From Candidatus Woesearchaeota archaeon (lineage in GTDB: Archaea; Nanobdellota; Nanobdellia; Woesearchaeales; B72-G16): 41,119 nucleotides of DNA. Location: assembly GCA_003650545.1 (NCBI GenBank), contig QMQO01000008.1, positions 1 through 41,119 of the forward strand, given 5' to 3'. Position 1 is the first letter of the stretch. The number at the start of each line of letters is the position of its first letter. The notes under the pieces were generated by a model that was not told the DNA's origin, ran no database searches, and saw nothing but the letters and a program-made list of their open reading frames with translations. Of this stretch, positions 10,695-20,672 are shown one piece after another. The translations under genes and the position numbers were made by a program.

Positions 10695-10922
10695 TTTTTC
10701 ACCTTGAATAAGAGAGTAGTGTCAAATTATATATAGATAACCAATAGAAAGTACGACAGATACGACAACAAGGTAAAATCTAATTCTTGATAGTATCATG
10801 TCCAAATCAGAGAGGCGAGACTCTTTCTTTTAGAAATTTATATTTAGAAATGTATAAAACTATATAATTAATGCTGAAATGTCGATCCATGTAGAGTGAA
10901 GCTTTTCTCTGTGAGGAGGAGA

Positions 10923-11861
10923 CTAGATTTTTCTTATCTTTGCTACAAAAAATCCTCCTGTGTTATTGTCTTGCGGCCAAATCCTTAAACAATGTTTGAC
11001 TCCTTTATTATAACTCTCTCCTTCAAACCCCATTACAGCTGGACTGTGATTTATATTAAGTTTGATTTTCTCTATCCTAGCTTCTTGATGGTTATCTAAT
11101 AAATAAGATATAACTCCTTCATCTTCTTCTGGCTCTAATGAACATGTAGAATAGACAAGAGTCCCGCCTTTTTTTAGATTTTTGCAGAAAACTGTCTCTA
11201 GAATAGATTTCTGGTTTCTAGATAATCTTTTTATTAAAGCTGGATTCCACATACTAACTGTTTTTAGTGATTTTCTTATAGTACCTGTACCTGAACATGG
11301 AGCATCGACTAAAATCTTATTGAACTGTTGCTTAAAGCTGCGGGCATCCATTTGGGTAACTATTACATTTGTACAACCACATCGCTGAAGGTTAATACCA
11401 AGAGCTGCAAGACGTTTGCCTGTCAGGTCATTTGCAACTATGATGCCTCTGTTCTTCATTATAGCAGAGAGTTGTGTTGTCTTGCTTCCTGGTGCTGCAC
11501 AACAGTCTAAAACTATATCAGTTGGTTTTGGGTTAAGAACAACTGGAGGGATCATGCTAACTGCTTCTTGAACATAGATATAACCGAGAGAATGCTCGGC
11601 AGTGTTACCAATATCGCGTCTACCAGTTTCATGGGAAAAGTAAAATCCTTCCTTACACCAAGGTATCTGCTTTAGGTGCCAGTCTTTCATCCTTCCTTTT
11701 ATCCTATTGACACTAATTTTGATTGTGTTAATTCTTATCGATCTATCGAGGTAGCTTAAAGAATATTGTTTGAATTTTTCAAACTCTGTCAATTTGGAGT
11801 AACGTTCTATAAATGTGGGTTTAAACTCTAGTTCTGCTGCGTTAGGGTTGATTTTAGGCAT
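10923..11861 (-). CDS. NOL1/NOP2/Sun (NSUN)-family RNA cytosine-5 methyltransferase
   Basis: Motifs DCCAAPGSKTTQLSAIM, VDAPCSGTGTIRKS, GGTLVYSTCSLEPEEDEGVI. Confidence 0.92.
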   Translation of the reverse strand: MPKINPNAAELEFKPTFIERYSKLTEFEKFKQYSLSYLDRSIRINTIKISVNRIKGRMKDWHLKQIPWCKEGFYFSHETGRRDIGNTAEHSLGYIYVQEAVSMIPPVVLNPKPTDIVLDCCAAPGSKTTQLSAIMKNRGIIVANDLTGKRLAALGINLQRCGCTNVIVTQMDARSFKQQFNKILVDAPCSGTGTIRKSLKTVSMWNPALIKRLSRNQKSILETVFCKNLKKGGTLVYSTCSLEPEEDEGVISYLLDNHQEARIEKIKLNINHSPAVMGFEGESYNKGVKHCLRIWPQDNNTGGFFVAKIRKI

Positions 11862-12226
11862 GCTACTATGGTTATTACATATATTAATATATGTTGTGGT
11901 TAATGAAATTAATAAAAGCTAGAAGCACTAACTATAACATTATATATAACATAGGAAAATATAACATAGAGAAAGATCTTAGCTAGATGATTATAAACAA
12001 AACTAGACACAATAATAAACAGGTTATAAAATTATAATAAATAAGTAAATAATTGAAAAATAAATAAAACAGGTAGATGATAGACAGAGTAACAGGAAAT
12101 TATTAATTTGCATTTTAAGGGTGAAGACTCTAAGTGTTACATCTTGGCAAACATTACAAATAATAATTTTTGATTTAAATAACCTTTAGAGTTATTTCTA
12201 AGAATTTAACAGTATTGCTTATTCCA

Positions 12227-13894
12227 CTAAACTTTCTTGACCATATAAGGTCCCTGTTTTTTATACTTTTGTTTGCGATAATATTCCCGCACACCAACAC
12301 CAGAAATAATGACAATCTTATCCTTATCATGCAGCTTTGCAATTTTCTCTGCTAGCTTTAACAACCTCTTACCAAGACCACGGTGTTGAATATAGGCTTT
12401 CTTTCCAAGAGCAGCAGGTTCACCGTAAACATGTAACTCTCGTATTAATGCTGTTCCTTTAGTTATCTCTTTTCTTAACTGAACTGATGGGAAACGCATC
12501 CTGCAAAAGCCAAGCAAAGATTCGCCACTTATAGCTTCAATAAAAAATTCTCTACCATGGCTAGCTTCATATTCTATAGTATTATAGGTTATCTTTCCTA
12601 ATGTCTTTAAAGTTCTGCCAACCTCTCTACATCTGATGCAACTACATTTAATATTGCGAAGCTTCATTAACGAATGAATGTACTGACGGAGATTCGTCTT
12701 ATTAACACCTGCTACAATTTTATAACTTGGGATATCACGCTGCACTCGCATGATTCTGCAATATTTAGGAACAAATTTTTTGAAGTCTGCAATTAAAGAA
12801 GCAGCTTGTTTTGTTGTTAATGGTTTAAATTTGCCTTTCTTGTAAAGCTGATATAACTTTGTACCTTTTATTACTATACACGGATAAATTTTTAGCATAT
12901 CTGGACGATAGTCTGAGTCAGAAAAAAGCAGTTTCATTCCAGCCAAATCATAACTTCTATTCACAAATAAGCCAGGCATGTAATGAAAATTGAGTTTAAA
13001 CCCAAGATCTTTCAAGGTTCGGATAGAGTCTATATTATCTTGTACTGTGTGACCTCGTTTAATCTTTTTTAGAACCTCGTCATAGACAGATTGTATGCCT
13101 AGTTCAATGCGGGTACAACCTAGATTCAATAAAAAATTACCGTGCTCAAGTGTTCCGTAGTCTGCACGGGTTTCAATTGTTAAGCCGACACATTTCACAA
13201 CCGATGTTTCATTTAGTTTTTGTTCTCGCTTAAGAGATTTTTTATTTTTATTTTTTTCTTTCAGAGCTTTTTTATGGATGGACGCAACCCTTTCTTCTGA
13301 ACTTACTTTTCCCGGAAGTTCAAAAAATTGCTTGAATTTTTTTATATTAATAACACCGTTTTTAAAGAAGATTCTTGAGAAATCATTCATCGCTTTAAAA
13401 CAGTTTTTTATAAATTCTTGTTGGTAATTTCTAGGAAAGCTCGGAAATGTTCCCCCCATTATTATTAACTCAATTTTCTCAGGTAAGTGTCCTGTGACAA
13501 TGTATTGCTCCAATCTATTAAAGATTTGCAAGTAAGGATCAAATTTATTTCTTAAAGCACGCATTGTTGCTGGTTCATAACCAGTGTAAGATTTTGGGAT
13601 CCCTTTTTTAGTATAGCTAGGGCACATTATGCAGCTACCATGGGGACACTCGTATGGGGCTGACATAACTGCGATGATTGCGACTCCAGAAATTGTACGA
13701 GTTGGTTTTGTTAATAGTTGTTTTTTTAGTTTTGGTATATCTTTTTCAGAGGCATTAAGAAGGATCTCAACATCTGTTGGAGGATATTTCAGATTATATT
13801 TTTTACAAAGTTTTAACTTTAGTCTGTTGATTTTGTCTTTGCTGAGTTTTTTTGATTTTATTTCTTCTATCAGTTCATTGTAATAGGATTGCAT
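12227..13894 (-). CDS. elp3: Elp3-type tRNA uridine(34) acetyltransferase (radical SAM + GNAT)
   Basis: Radical SAM cysteines CPHGSCIMCPSY; LIIMGGTFPSFP; GLTIETRADYG; C-terminal GNAT with HRGLGKRLLKLAE. Confidence 0.93.
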   Translation of the reverse strand: MQSYYNELIEEIKSKKLSKDKINRLKLKLCKKYNLKYPPTDVEILLNASEKDIPKLKKQLLTKPTRTISGVAIIAVMSAPYECPHGSCIMCPSYTKKGIPKSYTGYEPATMRALRNKFDPYLQIFNRLEQYIVTGHLPEKIELIIMGGTFPSFPRNYQQEFIKNCFKAMNDFSRIFFKNGVINIKKFKQFFELPGKVSSEERVASIHKKALKEKNKNKKSLKREQKLNETSVVKCVGLTIETRADYGTLEHGNFLLNLGCTRIELGIQSVYDEVLKKIKRGHTVQDNIDSIRTLKDLGFKLNFHYMPGLFVNRSYDLAGMKLLFSDSDYRPDMLKIYPCIVIKGTKLYQLYKKGKFKPLTTKQAASLIADFKKFVPKYCRIMRVQRDIPSYKIVAGVNKTNLRQYIHSLMKLRNIKCSCIRCREVGRTLKTLGKITYNTIEYEASHGREFFIEAISGESLLGFCRMRFPSVQLRKEITKGTALIRELHVYGEPAALGKKAYIQHRGLGKRLLKLAEKIAKLHDKDKIVIISGVGVREYYRKQKYKKQGPYMVKKV

Positions 13895-14232
13895 AATATA
13901 AAGAATAAAAGAAGATTTATAAAGTTATTCAAACTAGTTTGAAATATTTTTATTTTATTTATTTGTGTTTTTCTTCAAAGTACAATCTTGTGATTGGACA
14001 CAACATCTGATTGTTATTGATTCTATTTTGTTATAAGGATTTTAATGCTGAAGGAGTAGAGGAAAGATATTGAAAGGAATATTAAGAATATTTTTGAGAA
14101 GAAAATATTGAGCACTAATATTCAAATACATGTTCAAATATATTTTCTGTTTCCTAAAAAGATTAACGAGATCATTAAGTTACAATTTTTTAATCTCTGA
14201 TGACTTGTTATAGTCTCTGAGAATTAAATTTT

Positions 14233-16179
14233 TCATATCACAGGCACTTCGATGTGGCGTTTACCGATCTTGAAGCCATAGATATAAATGTATTGCCAGA
14301 ATAAGCCCCACTTACGCTCTACCTTGACTGCAAAACCTGCTTTTCTAAAAAAAGACGCGATCTTCTCGTCAGTCTCGAGCCACTCGACATTCCTGATTAG
14401 ATGGAAGAATCTATCATATTCGACAACAAAGATCTTACCACCTATTGGAAGACGTTTATACCAACCTTGCATAACAGCGTCTATATTCTGCACGGTGCTT
14501 AATGTTCCAACAGATACTACAGCGTCTATTTCAGGGATAACTGGGTGTACACGCTTGTGATGCTGCTCGTCATATAAAAACTTCACGTGTGTATGACCTT
14601 TTTTGGTAACTCGGTGATGTGCTATCTTTATCTGACCCATTGAGTGACTAGTTGCATAAACCTTACCACTTGGCAACACAGCTTTAGCTAGATGCAATGT
14701 GAGCGTTCCAACATTACAACCATATTCTAGTATCTTTTTTCCACGAATAGAACCAATCAAAGTGATTAGTTTTTTTCTCATTCCCCATGGAAATAAAACG
14801 TTTTCAAGCAGATAAGTTAAAAACGCAAGCCTGTCGCTAAATGCTCTTATAACACTGGGGTTATAATATACATTAACCAAAAGATAGATTGGCAAACAAA
14901 AACCGATCAAAGAGATTGTTACAAGGAAAACGAATAACGCGTGCTCTACAATTTTAACCCAGAGGAATATTAAAACAATATTTATCATTACAATCAAGAC
15001 AGGGATTATTTTTCCTAGAGGTGCTTTATAATGACGAGGATGATCTGGCATCTTATAGCGCAATATGGTTACAGATAAAATGACCAAAGAGTACATTGTA
15101 AGCTCTATAGGAACTAACATTTCAACCAATGTCCTTATCGAACCTATACCTAATATGACTATGCCACAAGTAAGAACAGCCATGAAGAGTATCGCCTTAT
15201 ACGGGGTTTTGTATTTCTGGTGTATGTTTGAAAATGTTCTTGGAAAAAGTTTATCGCGAGCAAGCGCTAGTACCAAGCGAGGAGAAGAAACTGCCTGGCT
15301 TGCTAGGCCACCTATTAATGCGACATATACTATTAATGAAAATATTATTAAAAGTAGACCAGAATAACCAATACTTGTTGCAACAGTTTTGAGAGGAGCT
15401 GCTGCCTCACCAAGGACCTTTGGGTGTATTACAGTTAAAAGAATAAAACTAAAAACTAACGAGAAGATAATGCTGATAACAGTACCCAATATAATCGCCT
15501 TTGGGATAACCTTTTCTGCATTTTCTGTTTCTTCTGCTAAAAAAGTTATGTCTTCCCAGCCAAAGAACATCTCTGAGATAAAAAATATTGTGACAAATAA
15601 TGTTCCAATAGAAAATACTGGGGGAAAGAAAGGAACTAGATTTCTTAGATTTACATGGAATGCTCCAGGTAAAATTATCATAAGGAGCGTGCCAAGCATT
15701 ATAAAAGAGAAGATATTAACTAGCCATGCGCTTTCCTTGACTCCTTTATAAACGATGCTATAAAACCCGATTATGAACATTATGCTTATAGCCATAACAA
15801 TCAAGTTCGCTGTAAGCGTCTCGAAAGGAATTATGTATTTGATTGCTGCAACTATCAATAACGAAGATGTTACTCCATAAGCTAAAATAGCAGTCCAGCC
15901 AATTATAAAACTTGGGAAGCGACCATAAGCTTGCTTACAATACTCGTATGTTCCACCAACCTTAGGAAACATGCTAACTAGTTCTGCAAAACACATCGAT
16001 ATATATATTGATAAAAAGCCAACAATACCTAAAGCTAATAGAGATGCACCCCAAGAAAGTCTGGCAGCTATAGGTGGCAGGAACAGCACCGAGCCTCCTA
16101 TAAGAGAGTTCAAAGTCATAAAGAGTACCATTCTAAAACTAAGTGCTCTCTTCAATTTTGGCTGTTGCTTTTCTTCCAT
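14233..16179 (-). CDS. APC-superfamily amino acid permease fused to C-terminal class I SAM methyltransferase-like domain
   Basis: 648 aa: multi-TM permease (SLIGGSVLFLPPIAARLSWGAS..., GGTYEYCKQAYGRFPSFIIGWTAIL...) followed by KILEYGCNVGTLTLHLAKAVLPSGKVYATSHS...GGKIFVVEYDRFFHL. Confidence 0.88.
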   Translation of the reverse strand: MEEKQQPKLKRALSFRMVLFMTLNSLIGGSVLFLPPIAARLSWGASLLALGIVGFLSIYISMCFAELVSMFPKVGGTYEYCKQAYGRFPSFIIGWTAILAYGVTSSLLIVAAIKYIIPFETLTANLIVMAISIMFIIGFYSIVYKGVKESAWLVNIFSFIMLGTLLMIILPGAFHVNLRNLVPFFPPVFSIGTLFVTIFFISEMFFGWEDITFLAEETENAEKVIPKAIILGTVISIIFSLVFSFILLTVIHPKVLGEAAAPLKTVATSIGYSGLLLIIFSLIVYVALIGGLASQAVSSPRLVLALARDKLFPRTFSNIHQKYKTPYKAILFMAVLTCGIVILGIGSIRTLVEMLVPIELTMYSLVILSVTILRYKMPDHPRHYKAPLGKIIPVLIVMINIVLIFLWVKIVEHALFVFLVTISLIGFCLPIYLLVNVYYNPSVIRAFSDRLAFLTYLLENVLFPWGMRKKLITLIGSIRGKKILEYGCNVGTLTLHLAKAVLPSGKVYATSHSMGQIKIAHHRVTKKGHTHVKFLYDEQHHKRVHPVIPEIDAVVSVGTLSTVQNIDAVMQGWYKRLPIGGKIFVVEYDRFFHLIRNVEWLETDEKIASFFRKAGFAVKVERKWGLFWQYIYIYGFKIGKRHIEVPVI

Positions 16180-18806
16180 TTTAACCTTGCCATTAATCTA
16201 TAAAGTTCACCATAGATCAAAACTGTTGAGCTAAGCAATATAACTACAATCCAATCAAAAGCCTGAAGTTGGGTAGTTTTGAAAGCCACATTTAATGGTG
16301 TGTAGATAACGATTAACTGTAGAGTGATTGAGCTTGTGACAGCTAACAAAAGCCAATTGTTACGCTTTACCTTAAAGATAGTACTCTTTTCAGAGCGACA
16401 GTTAAATACATTAAACATTTGATAAAATACTAGTGTGCAGAAAGCTATTGTTGTTGCATAGACATAGTTTGTTCTCATGCCATAGTTAAACGCTATTAGT
16501 GTGCCAGCAGCCATTATTATACCAATAAAAAAGAGATCTAATCCACGACTTTTTGTAATTATTGGTTCTGACTTCTTGCTAGGCTTACGCTGCATTACAT
16601 CTTTTGAAATAGGATCAACTGATAATGAAATTGCAGGAGCACCATCTGTAACGATATTTATCCAAAGCAAATGTAAAGCTAAGAGTGGTAATAATGTTTT
16701 ACCTCCTGCTTTTAAAGTTAGTATTCCAATGAACATTGTGAGGACTTCGCCCGTATTTGAGCTTAGCAAGTACTTCAAGAACTTTTTTATATTATCATAG
16801 ATGCCGCGACCCTCTTCAATAGCATTAACTATGCTTGCAAAGTTGTCGTCTGTTAATATCATGTCACTCGCTTCTTTGGAAACGTCGGTTCCAGTAATGC
16901 CCATTGCAATACCAATATCAGCTCTCTTTAATGCTGGGGCATCATTGACACCATCTCCCGTCATAGCGACAACATGATTGTGTTTCTGAAATGCTGTAAC
17001 AATCTTTTGTTTATGCTCTGGATTGACTCTAGCATAAATACCAATTTCCTTAACATAGTCCTCCAGGTTTTTAATTTTGGCTAGATCTTGACCTGTCATT
17101 GCCTTTCCTTCTATGCCAAGTTCACGAGCAATTGCAATAGCTGTTGTTAAATGATCGCCTGTGATCATCACAACTTTAATACCCGCAGATTTGCATTTAG
17201 CAATAGCTTCTCTGACTTCTTGACGTGGAGGATCGATCATTGCTTGTAAGCCAACAAAAACTAGATTATCTTCTGTTTTTGGGCCATCCAAGTAACGGTA
17301 GGCAAATCCTAAAACGCGTAATGCCTTACATGCAAATTCTTCATTCTGCTTAATAATCTTTTTTTGATATTCAACAGTCATCTTCTGTTCTTTTCCATTG
17401 ATTAGAACTTTTGTGCAACGCTGCAGCAAGATATCAGGAGCACCTTTTGTAAGCATTAAACATTTTCCTTCATCATCGTGTATTGTTGACATCATTTTTC
17501 TTGAAGATTCAAAAGGAATCTCATCTATTCTTGGAAATGTTGTATTAAGAGTTTTTTGTGAATACTCTGCTTTTTGTGCAGAAATTATTAACGCAGCTTC
17601 TGTTGGATCACCTATGACTTTTTCATTTTCAATCTTAGCGTCATTACAAAGAGCGCCAATTCTTAAAAGTATGTCGTAATCTTTAGGGTCAGCCAGTTTG
17701 CCATTTATTAAGAATTCTCCTTCTGGCTTATAACCTGAACCAGTAACATCAATCACTTTGTTGTTAACAAATAATTTTTTGACTGTCATCTGATTGTGTG
17801 TCAAAGTACCTGTCTTATCTGCACAGATAACAGTTGTAGAACCTAGTGTCTCTACACTAGGCAGTTTTCTTATTAGTGCGTTTCTTTTTATCAATCTTCT
17901 TACGCCTAATGAGAGCGAAATAGTAACAACAGCCGGTAAACCTTCAGGAACGGCAGCAACTGCTAGGCCTATTGCGGCCAGAAACATTATCTTAATTGAA
18001 TTTCCTGAAAGAATCCCTGTAAAGAAAACAATTAAACAAATGCCAATGACTGCAATGCTCAATAATTTTCCGAGTTGTTTGAGTTTCTGTTGCAAAGGAG
18101 TTACGATTTCTTCTGTTTCTTGTATCATTGTTGCAATCTTGCCGATTTCGGATTTCATACCTGTAGCAGTTACAACAGCTAAACCTTTCCCACGCGTTAT
18201 AATAGTACTAGAGAATACCATGTTGCTTTGTTCTGCAATTGGTTTATTCTCAAGATAGCAAACATGTTTCTCGACAGGTGTGCTCTCACCGGTTAGGCTT
18301 GCTTCTTGTGTTTCTAGGTTAATTGCTCTAATTAAACGAGCATCTGCTGGAACCTTGTCTCCTTCTGCTAAAACGAGAATATCTCCAGGAACTACTTCTT
18401 TAGCATCTATTTTTTGTTCTTTACCATCTCTAATGACACGGGCTTTGAGGCTTGCTAATTTTTTTAATGCTTCAATAGATTTCTCTGCTTTATATTCTTG
18501 GAAAAAACCAAGCAAGGCATTTAAGATTAGGATGGCAAATATCACTGCGGCATCTATTATCTCTTCTCTGGAATGTTCTACTAATCCTATAATTATAGAG
18601 ACAAAAAATGCAAATATCAGAATGTAGATTATGAAACTTTTAAATTGTGAAAAGAAAATCTTAAGTTTTGATATTTTTTTCTCACGTATGATCTCGTTTA
18701 ACCCATACTTCTCTATTCTGATTGCAGCTTCCTCGCTAGTTAAACCATGCTTATTTGTTCCAAGTAATAGGAACACATCTCTTAGTGGTTTATCGTAGTA
18801 TGTCAT
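16152..18806 (-). CDS. P-type cation (Ca2+-type, P2A-like) ATPase
   Basis: DKTGTLTHNQM, TGES, MTGDGVNDAPALKRADIGIAMG, PEGLP in M4, NIVTDGAPAISLSVDP in M6. Confidence 0.95.
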   Translation of the reverse strand: MTYYDKPLRDVFLLLGTNKHGLTSEEAAIRIEKYGLNEIIREKKISKLKIFFSQFKSFIIYILIFAFFVSIIIGLVEHSREEIIDAAVIFAILILNALLGFFQEYKAEKSIEALKKLASLKARVIRDGKEQKIDAKEVVPGDILVLAEGDKVPADARLIRAINLETQEASLTGESTPVEKHVCYLENKPIAEQSNMVFSSTIITRGKGLAVVTATGMKSEIGKIATMIQETEEIVTPLQQKLKQLGKLLSIAVIGICLIVFFTGILSGNSIKIMFLAAIGLAVAAVPEGLPAVVTISLSLGVRRLIKRNALIRKLPSVETLGSTTVICADKTGTLTHNQMTVKKLFVNNKVIDVTGSGYKPEGEFLINGKLADPKDYDILLRIGALCNDAKIENEKVIGDPTEAALIISAQKAEYSQKTLNTTFPRIDEIPFESSRKMMSTIHDDEGKCLMLTKGAPDILLQRCTKVLINGKEQKMTVEYQKKIIKQNEEFACKALRVLGFAYRYLDGPKTEDNLVFVGLQAMIDPPRQEVREAIAKCKSAGIKVVMITGDHLTTAIAIARELGIEGKAMTGQDLAKIKNLEDYVKEIGIYARVNPEHKQKIVTAFQKHNHVVAMTGDGVNDAPALKRADIGIAMGITGTDVSKEASDMILTDDNFASIVNAIEEGRGIYDNIKKFLKYLLSSNTGEVLTMFIGILTLKAGGKTLLPLLALHLLWINIVTDGAPAISLSVDPISKDVMQRKPSKKSEPIITKSRGLDLFFIGIIMAAGTLIAFNYGMRTNYVYATTIAFCTLVFYQMFNVFNCRSEKSTIFKVKRNNWLLLAVTSSITLQLIVIYTPLNVAFKTTQLQAFDWIVVILLSSTVLIYGELYRLMARLKWKKSNSQN

Positions 18807-18833
18807 TTTTTATCAGATAGGATAGCATTTATC

Positions 18834-18914
18834 AGGGAAGATAGACAGCAGAATTCCAGACAATTCTTGGGGGTCGAATTGAGAAAGAAGGTTACTGCTG
18901 TCCAACCCTTCCCT
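18834..18914 (-). promoter_or_regulatory. Structured intercistronic/5'-UTR element upstream of the P-type ATPase
   Basis: Plus-strand reading: AGGGAAG(18834-18840)/CTTCCCT(18908-18914), GACAGCAG(18844-18851)/CTGCTGTC(18895-18902), CAATTC(18861-18866)/GAATTG(18876-18881), all perfect. Confidence 0.65.
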
Positions 18915-18930
18915 TGAATGTAAGTTTTAA

Positions 18931-19311
18931 TCATAAAAGGAGCACCTCTTTTCTTTTGTAAGGAATATTCCATTTTGCAAATACTTCCTGCATCTCTTCA
19001 TCATTCCTAATTGGAATTATGAAACAGCCAGGAACTAGAAAATCTCCGCACATTTTCTTGACTAACCCTTTCTCGCGTTTTCTACCCTTCAAAAGATAGA
19101 CAAATCTTACTTTTTTTGACTTGGAGGATGTTTTTGTTAAGTCATAAGTATAGATAACATAATGCCTCGGGCTTTCGACTCTTTTCTGTTTTTTCATGAT
19201 AAATCGTTTAGGCGTAGCCAAAAGTTTTGAACAAAGAAAATCTGATAAATCAGATTTTATTTGCATTGCTAAATAAAAAAAGAAGTGCGATATATGGCAA
19301 ATATCAAACAT
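18931..19311 (-). CDS. Hypothetical small basic protein (start could be 19311, 19266 or 19197)
   Basis: 126-aa ORF; body MKKQKRVESPRHYVIYTYDLTKTSSKSKKVRFVYLLKGRKREKG...; TATA-like CTTTATAAAG upstream at about 19345-19355. Confidence 0.65.
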   Translation of the reverse strand: MFDICHISHFFFYLAMQIKSDLSDFLCSKLLATPKRFIMKKQKRVESPRHYVIYTYDLTKTSSKSKKVRFVYLLKGRKREKGLVKKMCGDFLVPGCFIIPIRNDEEMQEVFAKWNIPYKRKEVLLL

Positions 19312-19321
19312 GGCAAATATT

Positions 19322-19409
19322 GTTAATAGGTTAACTTTTTTCTACTTTATAAAGTTTACGGTTAATATATTAACTTCATATCAAAAATATTAAAGGTTAA
19401 TATGTTAAC
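19322..19409. promoter_or_regulatory. Three GTTAA-N4-TTAAC inverted repeats in a divergent intergenic region
   Basis: GTTAATAGGTTAAC (19322-19335), GTTAATATATTAAC (19361-19374), GTTAATATGTTAAC (19396-19409). Confidence 0.7.
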
Positions 19410-19470
19410 CAAAAATAGACTTTATAGAATTTATAGAAAGATTTATCTTTATTAGAAAATAACAGGAAGT

Positions 19471-20310
19471 ATGATTAGGAGACCTGTTGTTGCTGGAATG
19501 TTCTATGAGGAAAATTCTGAAGCCTTGATAGAACAGATAAAGGAATGCTTCCTCGGAAAGTTTGGACCAGGTAAATTGCCTGATGGAAATGGTAATAAAC
19601 TAAGAGCTGTTATAGCTCCGCATGCTGGCTATAACTTCTCAGGGAGTTGTGCTGCTTGGTCATACAGAGAAATAGCAGAAGCAGAGTTTCCAGAAGTGTT
19701 TGTTATCCTTGGAACAAATCATCAATCACCTGCGAGCAGCGTCTCGTTGAAGGATTTTGAAACTCCACTCGGTGTTGTTAAAAATGATGTTGAACTTACT
19801 AAGAAATTGGGCGTTGAGGTAGATGAGGTTGTGCATGCGAACGAGCATAGTATTGAGGTTCAATTACCGTTTTTACAGTTTGTGTTTCGTGAAAAAAGTG
19901 AAAAATTAAAAATAGTGCCAATTTTAGTAGGAGAAGATAATAAGATTGTTGCCAAAAGACTAGTAGAGGTTATTGGAAAGAAAAGGGTTGTGTTTATTGT
20001 AAGCGCTGATTTTACACATTATGGAATACATTACGGCTATATTCCGTTTAAGCCAGATAAGATAAAGTTAAGAGAGCTCGATCTGGGTGCTGTAAAAGCG
20101 ATTCAAAAAATTGATAGCTTTGCTTTTGAAAATTATTTAGATGAGACGCAGGCCACAATCTGTGGGAAGAGTGTTATTCTATGCTTATTGAAGTTCTTTG
20201 AACTAAAAAAGGAAAAGGTTAGAGCTGAATTGCTTGAATACTATTCTAGTGGTGATATATCAGGAGATTATACTAATTCTGTGGGTTACGCTGCTATCGC
20301 ATTTAGATGA
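19471..20310 (+). CDS. MEMO1 family / AmmeMemoRadiSam system protein B homolog
   Basis: RRPVVAGMFYEEN, AVIAPHAGYNFSG, ILGTNHQSP, HSIEVQLPFLQ, VSADFTHYG. Confidence 0.93.
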   Translation: MIRRPVVAGMFYEENSEALIEQIKECFLGKFGPGKLPDGNGNKLRAVIAPHAGYNFSGSCAAWSYREIAEAEFPEVFVILGTNHQSPASSVSLKDFETPLGVVKNDVELTKKLGVEVDEVVHANEHSIEVQLPFLQFVFREKSEKLKIVPILVGEDNKIVAKRLVEVIGKKRVVFIVSADFTHYGIHYGYIPFKPDKIKLRELDLGAVKAIQKIDSFAFENYLDETQATICGKSVILCLLKFFELKKEKVRAELLEYYSSGDISGDYTNSVGYAAIAFR

Positions 20311-20314
20311 AAAA

Positions 20315-20659
20315 ATGCTATTGAACAAAACAAAAGATAGGAGAATTGTAAATGAAGTTAAGCATTGCAGGAACCTGGTTAGTAAGGTTCGAGGACTAAT
20401 GTTTAGGAAGAAAGTTAACTGTCGTGGCTTAGTGTTTCATTTTGCTAAAGAAAGGGTAAATTCTTTACATACACTGTTTGTGTTTCATCCTATTGATATT
20501 CTGTTTTTAGATAAACATAAAAAAGTAGTTGAAATTAAAAAAAACTTGCAACCATTTAGATGTTACAGACCAAAGAAAAAAAGTAAATATGTTGTAGAGT
20601 TGGTTGCAGGGGTTGTTAGAAGAAGTGATACAAATATAGGAGACATAATTATATGGTGA
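20315..20659 (+). CDS. DUF192 family protein
   Basis: KVRGLMFRKKV...GLVFHF...NSLHTLFVFHPIDILFLDKHKKVVEI...VVELVAGVV; start chosen at internal ATG (MLLNKTKDRR), just after the MEMO1 stop. Confidence 0.8.
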   Translation: MLLNKTKDRRIVNEVKHCRNLVSKVRGLMFRKKVNCRGLVFHFAKERVNSLHTLFVFHPIDILFLDKHKKVVEIKKNLQPFRCYRPKKKSKYVVELVAGVVRRSDTNIGDIIIW

Positions 20660-20672
20660 TTAAATAAAAACT

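Noticed and set aside
14100-14148. AGAAAATAT/ATATTTTCT inverted repeat upstream of Elp3
   Set aside because: Pure AT-rich arms in very AT-rich intergenic DNA; weak evidence of function.
14190-14225. Possible box C/D sRNA (CTGATGA ... CTGA)
   Set aside because: Only ~25 nt between boxes and no C'/D' pair; likely chance.
11182-18627. Plus-strand ORFs opposite NSUN, Elp3, the permease fusion and the P-ATPase
   Set aside because: Antisense shadows of clearly recognised genes.
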